In this document: positions 59,589 through 64,000 of the stretch, piece after piece
How the letters are laid out: each line of letters starts with the position of its first letter
Numbering within the stretch: the first letter of the stretch is position 1
Source of the DNA: Stutzerimonas stutzeri RCH2
Lineage (GTDB): Bacteria; Pseudomonadota; Gammaproteobacteria; Pseudomonadales; Pseudomonadaceae
Assembly: GCF_000327065.1 (NCBI RefSeq)
Contig: NC_019936.1
Coordinates: forward strand, 2,187,001 to 2,251,000
Reading direction: 5' to 3'
Length of the DNA: 64,000 bases
Program-made: the position numbers and the translations under genes
Notes under the pieces: generated by a model
Databases searched by the model: none
Told to the model about the DNA's origin: nothing
Seen by the model: the letters and a program-made list of their open reading frames with translations, nothing else

Positions 59589-61700
59589 ATGAATAACGCA
59601 AGTGCGGTATTGAAATGGGTTGGTTGCGGAGCGGCGTTGATCCTGGCTGGTGCGCCGCTGGCTATAGCAAAGGAGGCGGCGGTACTCGATTCGGTCACCA
59701 TCACGGCGGACCAGGAACGCGCCGATGGACCGGTTCAGGGATATCGCGCCAAACGCACGCGCAGTGCGACCAAGACCGACACACCCATCGAGGAAATACC
59801 CCAGTCGATCAGCGTGATCCCAGCATCCGTATTGCAGGATCTGGACAGCCCGCGTGCAGAGAAGGCGCTGGATTTCGCCGGCGGCGTCGCCAGGCAGAAT
59901 GACTTTGGCGGCTTGACGATGTACGAGTACAGCGTGCGCGGGCTGACCACCGGGGAGTTCTACAAGGACGGTTTCAGCGTCAACCGTGGCTTCATGAACC
60001 CGCCGGACGCTTCCAATATCGAGCGGGTCGAAGTGCTCAAGGGGCCTTCGGCCAGCCTTTACGGGCGCGGCGACCCTGGCGGCACCATCAATATCGTCAG
60101 CAAGCGGCCGCAACTGGACAGCTTTGCCCGTCTCGATCTCAGCGCCGGTCGCTGGGATCGCTATCGCACCGCGCTGGACGTGAACACGCCACTCGATGAA
60201 GACGGCAACATGCTCTATCGCATGAATATCGCCGTCGAAGACGGCAATAGCTTCCGCGATCATCGCGAGGCTGAGCGCCAGTTCGTCGCGCCTTCCTTTA
60301 GCTGGGAATTGAGCCCGGACACGCGATTACTGGTGCAGGCTGAGGTGGTGCGCAACCGCCAGACCTTCGATCGCGGTGTGGTCGCACCGGGCGGCGACCT
60401 GGGCAAGGTGTCCCGCTCAGCGTTCTATGGCGAGCCCTCGGATGGACCGATCAGCAACGACAACGAAACGCTGCAGGCCGAACTCGAACACGACCTGAAC
60501 GAGGTCTGGACCCTGCGCCTGGCCAGCCACTACAAGCAGGGCCGGATGGACGGTTACGCCACCGAAGCGGCTGCGGTTGCCGACGATGACCGCACCCTGA
60601 CACGCAACCTGCGCTATCGCGACTACGATTGGCAGGACGCAATCACCCAGCTGGAGCTGCGCGGGCGTTTCGATACCGGCTCGATCGAGCATCAGCTGTT
60701 GATCGGCACCGAGTACGAGCGCTACGCCCTGAGCGAATTCATGCTGCGCTCCAACAACCTGCGCAACATCGATCTCTATAACCCGGTCTACGGCGCGCCG
60801 CGTCCGGCTTTCAATCCCGCCCGTACGGTCGACCGTAATGAGCTGGTGCACAGCCGCGCACTGAACCTGCAGGACCAGATTCGCTTTACCGACAAGCTCT
60901 TTGGCGTCATCGGCGCCCGCTATGACCACTATGAGCAACGCCTGGACAATGAGGTTGCCGGCCGGCGCACCGAGCAGACCCATGAAAAGGTCACGCCGCG
61001 TGTTGGCGTGCTCTATCAGCTGGTTCCGGAGGTCGGGTTGTTCGCCAACGCTTCGCAGTCCTTCAAGCCGAACAATGGTGCGGACTTCAGCGGCGCGACG
61101 TTCGATCCAGAAGAGGGCGTGGGTTATGAGGCTGGCGTCAAGCTCGACCTGTTCGATGGCCGTTTGGGGCTGACCGCCGCCGCCTTCCATCTGACCAAGG
61201 AAAACGTGCTGACTAGCGATCCGGCGAACGACGGTTTTCAGATAGCCGCGGGTGAGGTGCGCAGCCGCGGGATTGACCTGCAGCTGGCCGGGCAGCTGAC
61301 CGATGCGATTCGCGTGATCGGTGGTTACGCCTACGTGGATGCCGAGGTGACTCGGGACAACACCCTGGCCAGCGGCAGCCGGCTGCTCAACGTACCGCGC
61401 CACAGCGGCAGCCTGCTGACCACCTACGAATTCCTCGATGGCGATCTCAGCGGACTCTCCCTTGGCGGCGCCGTGAACTACGTGGGTGATCGGGCAGGGC
61501 AGGCCGATAGCGACTTCGAGTTGCCGTCGTACACCACCGTGGATCTGTTGGCGCGCTACAAGGCGACGGAAAAGCTGACCCTTGGCATGAACCTGAACAA
61601 CGCCTTCGACCGGACCTACTACGAGCGTTCCTACAGCAATGTCTGGGTCATGCCGGGTGAGCCGCGCAACCTGAGCGTTAGCCTGTCCGTGGAACTCTGA
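59589..61700 (+). CDS. TonB-dependent outer-membrane receptor (siderophore/metallophore type)
   Basis: 703 residues. Signal peptide 1-27; a TonB-box-like stretch and the plug (about 60-165) with IEEIPQSISVIP, NIERVEVLKGPSASLYGRGDPGGTINIVSKRP; then a 22-strand barrel ending NLSVSLSVEL. The class is ferric-siderophore receptor by sequence, but the upstream site suggests zinc control, as for the pseudopaline receptor CntO of P. aeruginosa. No His-rich loop is seen. There is no adjacent metallophore gene. The ligand is unknown. Confidence 0.9.
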   Translation: MNNASAVLKWVGCGAALILAGAPLAIAKEAAVLDSVTITADQERADGPVQGYRAKRTRSATKTDTPIEEIPQSISVIPASVLQDLDSPRAEKALDFAGGVARQNDFGGLTMYEYSVRGLTTGEFYKDGFSVNRGFMNPPDASNIERVEVLKGPSASLYGRGDPGGTINIVSKRPQLDSFARLDLSAGRWDRYRTALDVNTPLDEDGNMLYRMNIAVEDGNSFRDHREAERQFVAPSFSWELSPDTRLLVQAEVVRNRQTFDRGVVAPGGDLGKVSRSAFYGEPSDGPISNDNETLQAELEHDLNEVWTLRLASHYKQGRMDGYATEAAAVADDDRTLTRNLRYRDYDWQDAITQLELRGRFDTGSIEHQLLIGTEYERYALSEFMLRSNNLRNIDLYNPVYGAPRPAFNPARTVDRNELVHSRALNLQDQIRFTDKLFGVIGARYDHYEQRLDNEVAGRRTEQTHEKVTPRVGVLYQLVPEVGLFANASQSFKPNNGADFSGATFDPEEGVGYEAGVKLDLFDGRLGLTAAAFHLTKENVLTSDPANDGFQIAAGEVRSRGIDLQLAGQLTDAIRVIGGYAYVDAEVTRDNTLASGSRLLNVPRHSGSLLTTYEFLDGDLSGLSLGGAVNYVGDRAGQADSDFELPSYTTVDLLARYKATEKLTLGMNLNNAFDRTYYERSYSNVWVMPGEPRNLSVSLSVEL

Positions 61701-61708
61701 GCCTGTAC

Positions 61709-61732
61709 TCAGCGGGCGGTGACGCCCGCTGA
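61709..61732. terminator. Hairpin between convergent receptor and TAXI genes
   Basis: A 10-bp stem (TCAGCGGGCG / CGCCCGCTGA) with a GTGA loop between the stops at 61700 and 61743. It could end both transcripts. Confidence 0.7.
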
Positions 61733-61742
61733 TCTCGTTGTC

Positions 61743-62723
61743 CTACAGCCAGCCCTTCTCCTTGTAATAGCGCTCGGCGCCCTCGTGCAGCGGCGCAGTC
61801 AGGCCGACGCGAATCATGTCTTCGGCCTTGAGATCGGCAAAGGCCGGATGCAGGCGCTTGAACCGGTCGAGGTTGTCGAACACCGACTTGACCAGCTGAT
61901 AGACCACCTCCGGATCGGTCTTGCTGGTGGTCGCCAGCACGGCCTTGCCACCGATCGACGGAATGGCGCCGTCCACGCCTGGGTAGAGCCCGGCGGGGAT
62001 TTCCACGGCGCTGTAGTAATCGGCCTTGGCCAGCAGACTGTCGATCTCGGCGCCCTGCACGGGAATGATCCTGCCCTTCACGTTGGTCAAGGCTTCCTGG
62101 ATCGCACCGCTCGGATGGCCGACCACATAGGTGATGGCGTCCAGGTTGTTGTCACCCAGGGCTGAAGCCATTTCCGCCGGTTTGAGTTCCGCGGCCAGAG
62201 CGAAGCTGGCGTTCGTCCAGCCTTTTGCCTGCATGACTTCCTCGAAGGTGTCGCGACTGCCCGAGCCGGGCACGCCGATGTTCACCCGCTTGCCTTCGAG
62301 CCCGGCCAGATCGGTGATGCCGCTGTCGTTGCGAACGACCACGGTGAGAATCTCCGATTGCAGTGAGAACACAGCGCGCAGTTCGACGGCGCCTTCCTTG
62401 TCGAAGGGCGCCAGGCCCTGCAGCGCCTTGTGCTGATGGTCGGACTGGATGAAGCCGAAGTCGTACTCGCCTTTGTGCAACGACACGATGTTGGTCACGC
62501 TGCCCGCAGTCGAGGGTGCGTTGCATTTGATGGCGGGCTTCACCTCGGCACGATTGAGGAAGCGGCACACCGACTGGCCTGCGGTGTAGTACACGCCGGT
62601 CTGCCCTCCGGTGCCGATGGTGACGAAGCGCTCCTGCGCCAGCACGCTGGTGCTGGCCAAGACGCTGGCGAGTGCGCCGGCCAGGGTGATGCCGAACAGG
62701 CCGTTACGGATCTGATGGTTCAT
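61743..62723 (-). CDS. TAXI-family TRAP transporter solute-binding protein
   Basis: 326 residues. Signal peptide 1-29 (ending SVLA-QE). TAXI marks: FVTIGTGGQTGVYYTAGQSVCRFLN and the GVPGSGSRDTFEEVMQAKGW block. It captures a substrate, often glutamate or other organic anions, for a TRAP permease; no permease genes are visible in this window. GAGGGAACC precedes the ATG. It follows ridA by 75 bases and is likely in one operon with it and the DadA-like gene. Confidence 0.88.
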   Translation of the reverse strand: MNHQIRNGLFGITLAGALASVLASTSVLAQERFVTIGTGGQTGVYYTAGQSVCRFLNRAEVKPAIKCNAPSTAGSVTNIVSLHKGEYDFGFIQSDHQHKALQGLAPFDKEGAVELRAVFSLQSEILTVVVRNDSGITDLAGLEGKRVNIGVPGSGSRDTFEEVMQAKGWTNASFALAAELKPAEMASALGDNNLDAITYVVGHPSGAIQEALTNVKGRIIPVQGAEIDSLLAKADYYSAVEIPAGLYPGVDGAIPSIGGKAVLATTSKTDPEVVYQLVKSVFDNLDRFKRLHPAFADLKAEDMIRVGLTAPLHEGAERYYKEKGWL

Positions 62724-62798
62724 TGCGGTTCCCTCTTGTTTGTATTGTGGGTGGTTGCAACTGTGGTTGGCCGGCGCAGGAACGATAGACCGCTGTGG

Positions 62799-63153
62799 TC
62801 AGGTGCGCGCAGCGATCACCATGATCTCGACCAGCACCTCGGGTAAGGCCAGACGCGCCTGCACCGTCGCCCGTGCCGGTGCGCAGCCTGCTGGCAGCCA
62901 GTCGCTCCATATCTCGTTCATGGCGGCGAAGTCGGCATCGATGTCCTTCAGCCAGATCTGCGCGCTGAGCAGGTGCTCGCGACTGGAGCCGGCGGCGGTC
63001 AACAGCCGGTCGATCTTCGCCAGCACCTCGCGGGTCTGTCCGGCGGTATCCAGGCTGCGGTCGTCCGGCACCTGGCCGGCGAAGGAACACAAGATCTGCA
63101 TGAACGACTGCGGCGGACATGCGTGGATTGCTCTCGATGCGTTGCAAGGTCAT
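62799..63153 (-). pseudogene. ridA: RidA-family protein, frameshifted by one base
   Basis: From ATG 63153 (GAGGAAACC before it) the frame reads MTLQRIESNPRMSAAVVHADLVFL, then leaves the family. The other frame continues AGQVPDDRSLDTAGQTREVL to ARATVQARLALPEVLVEIMVIAART. An extra A at about 63082-63083 (plus strand GAAGG, expected GAGG) causes the shift; deleting it gives a 117-residue RidA, whose relatives hydrolyse reactive imines made by amino-acid oxidases. The neighbour is such an oxidase. The error could also be in the assembly. Confidence 0.8.
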
Positions 63154-63174
63154 ATCGGTTTCCTCTTTGAGTGG

Positions 63175-64000
63175 TCAGGCGGGCAGGCTCAAGCCGTCCA
63201 GAGAAACAGCGGGTGGCGATCCGCCGATTACGCTGGTGAGCAGGTCGGCGCTGCCACAGGCCAGGGTGAAGCCGAGGCTGCCGTGGCCGACGTTGAGCCA
63301 GAGATTGTCGAAGCCGCTGCGGCCAAGCAGTGGCGTGCCCTGGGGCGTCGCCGGGCGCAGCCCCGCCCATTGCCGCGCGCGTTGGTAGTCGCCGGCGCCG
63401 GGGAAGGTGGCACCAGCCAGACGCTGCAGGGTGGCGATGCGCTGCTGGTCGAGCCCGGCATCCCAGCCGGCGATATCCACCATTGCCGCCACGCGCAGCT
63501 GGTCATCAAGGCGGGCGTAGACGACCTTGTTGTCGTAGTCGGTGACGTTGGTTTGCGGCACGCCGTCCTGGTCGGCCAGCCCAACGGTCAGGCTGTAGCC
63601 CTTGAGCGGGTAGATTGGCAGGTCGATACCCAGTGGTTTGAGCAGCCCGACGCTGCCGGTGCCGGCCGCGACTACCAGATGGTCGATGGCGATGTCATCG
63701 CGCCCGAGCACGACCGCGCGGACGCGCTTGCCTTCGGTGCGCAATGCGCTCACCGATTGGCCGGTATGCAGACGAAACCGAGGTGATGCGCCTAGTCGCT
63801 GCAGCAGTTCTGTGCAGAACAGATGGCAGTCGGCAACCTCGTCGCCGGGCGAATAGATGCCGCCGTGCAGCGATGCCGCCAACGGCGCCAGCGCTGGCTC
63901 GACGTCGACGCATTGCGCGGCGTCCAGCAGCCGCTGCCCGGAATCGTCGTCGATGGCCGCCGCGCCCTTGTGCAGGCTGTGTTGATCGCGATAGATCACC
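63175..64000 (-). CDS. FAD-dependent amino-acid dehydrogenase, DadA-like (5' part outside window)
   Basis: 275 residues of the C-terminal part are visible, ending SLDGLSLPA; the frame is open at the edge, so the start and the FAD dinucleotide motif are not included. Landmarks: LVVAAGTGSVGLLKPLGIDLPIYPLKGYSL, GLRPATPQGTPLLGRSGFDNLWLNVGHGSLGFTLACGSADLL. The latter is typical of D-amino-acid dehydrogenase (DAO family). It produces imines that RidA would clear. The ridA start is 21 bases past its stop. Confidence 0.85.
   Translation of the reverse strand, partial: VIYRDQHSLHKGAAAIDDDSGQRLLDAAQCVDVEPALAPLAASLHGGIYSPGDEVADCHLFCTELLQRLGASPRFRLHTGQSVSALRTEGKRVRAVVLGRDDIAIDHLVVAAGTGSVGLLKPLGIDLPIYPLKGYSLTVGLADQDGVPQTNVTDYDNKVVYARLDDQLRVAAMVDIAGWDAGLDQQRIATLQRLAGATFPGAGDYQRARQWAGLRPATPQGTPLLGRSGFDNLWLNVGHGSLGFTLACGSADLLTSVIGGSPPAVSLDGLSLPA

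Overview
This is a gene-dense, GC-rich stretch of chromosome from a Pseudomonas-group gammaproteobacterium. The gene content and order from about 1.8 to 50.4 kb (npp operon-fabI, mltD, gloB, rnhA, dnaQ, ldcA, fimL, nudC, sohB, cysI, metH, nfuA, GGDEF gene) follow, from memory, the P. aeruginosa PA1806-PA1851 neighbourhood with local losses and insertions. Several short differences and the accessory right end suggest a relative such as Stutzerimonas (P. stutzeri group), but the species cannot be fixed from the sequence alone. I saw no rRNA, tRNA, CRISPR array, transposase or prophage gene.

Layout. (1) 1-1.8 kb: AraC regulator, cut by the window edge, divergent from a short-chain dehydrogenase. 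(2) 1.8-10.1 kb, minus strand: a tightly overlapping operon of two paralogous peptide-binding proteins, two permeases and a double ATPase (nppA1A2BCD, Yej type) that runs straight into fabI. (3) 10.2-18.5 kb: HDOD-domain signalling protein, murein transglycosylase MltD, glyoxalase II, methyltransferase-rnhA-dnaQ, and lysine decarboxylase. (4) 18.7-29.4 kb: dienoyl-CoA isomerase-like crotonase, FimL, NudC, a sulfite-exporter-family permease, several lipid or acyl-CoA linked enzymes (SDR, APH-like kinase, SCP2, AcuI-type reductase), SohB, and a 33-residue ORF with a structured leader. (5) 29.4-36 kb: sulfite reductase with its DUF934 partner, a 33-residue membrane peptide, Hsp20, an unusual leucine-rich-repeat protein kinase next to a membrane protein, and an RlmN paralogue. 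(6) 36-50.4 kb: transporters, a nicotinamide riboside uptake/kinase pair, acyltransferase, MetH, cis-trans fatty acid isomerase, NfuA behind an IscR-like site, and a receiver-CheC fusion coupled to a diguanylate cyclase. (7) 50.4-64 kb, more variable: a frameshifted topoisomerase IB, small unknown proteins, a chemoreceptor, UppP, epoxide hydrolase, the ABC-F protein YbiT, a TonB-dependent receptor behind a Zur-box-like palindrome, and a TAXI-RidA-DadA-like amino-acid cluster whose RidA gene is also frameshifted.

Functional themes are envelope maintenance (MltD, UppP, Cti, FabI), sulfur and methionine metabolism (CysI, MetH), Fe-S repair (NfuA), and surface or c-di-GMP signalling (FimL, HDOD, receiver-CheC, GGDEF, chemoreceptor). 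The best leads for something undescribed are the two 33-residue ORFs, the LRR-kinase pair, the receiver-CheC phosphatase fusion, the Zur-like site on the receptor, and the two frameshifted genes. Synteny and regulator statements come from memory of relatives; no search was run.
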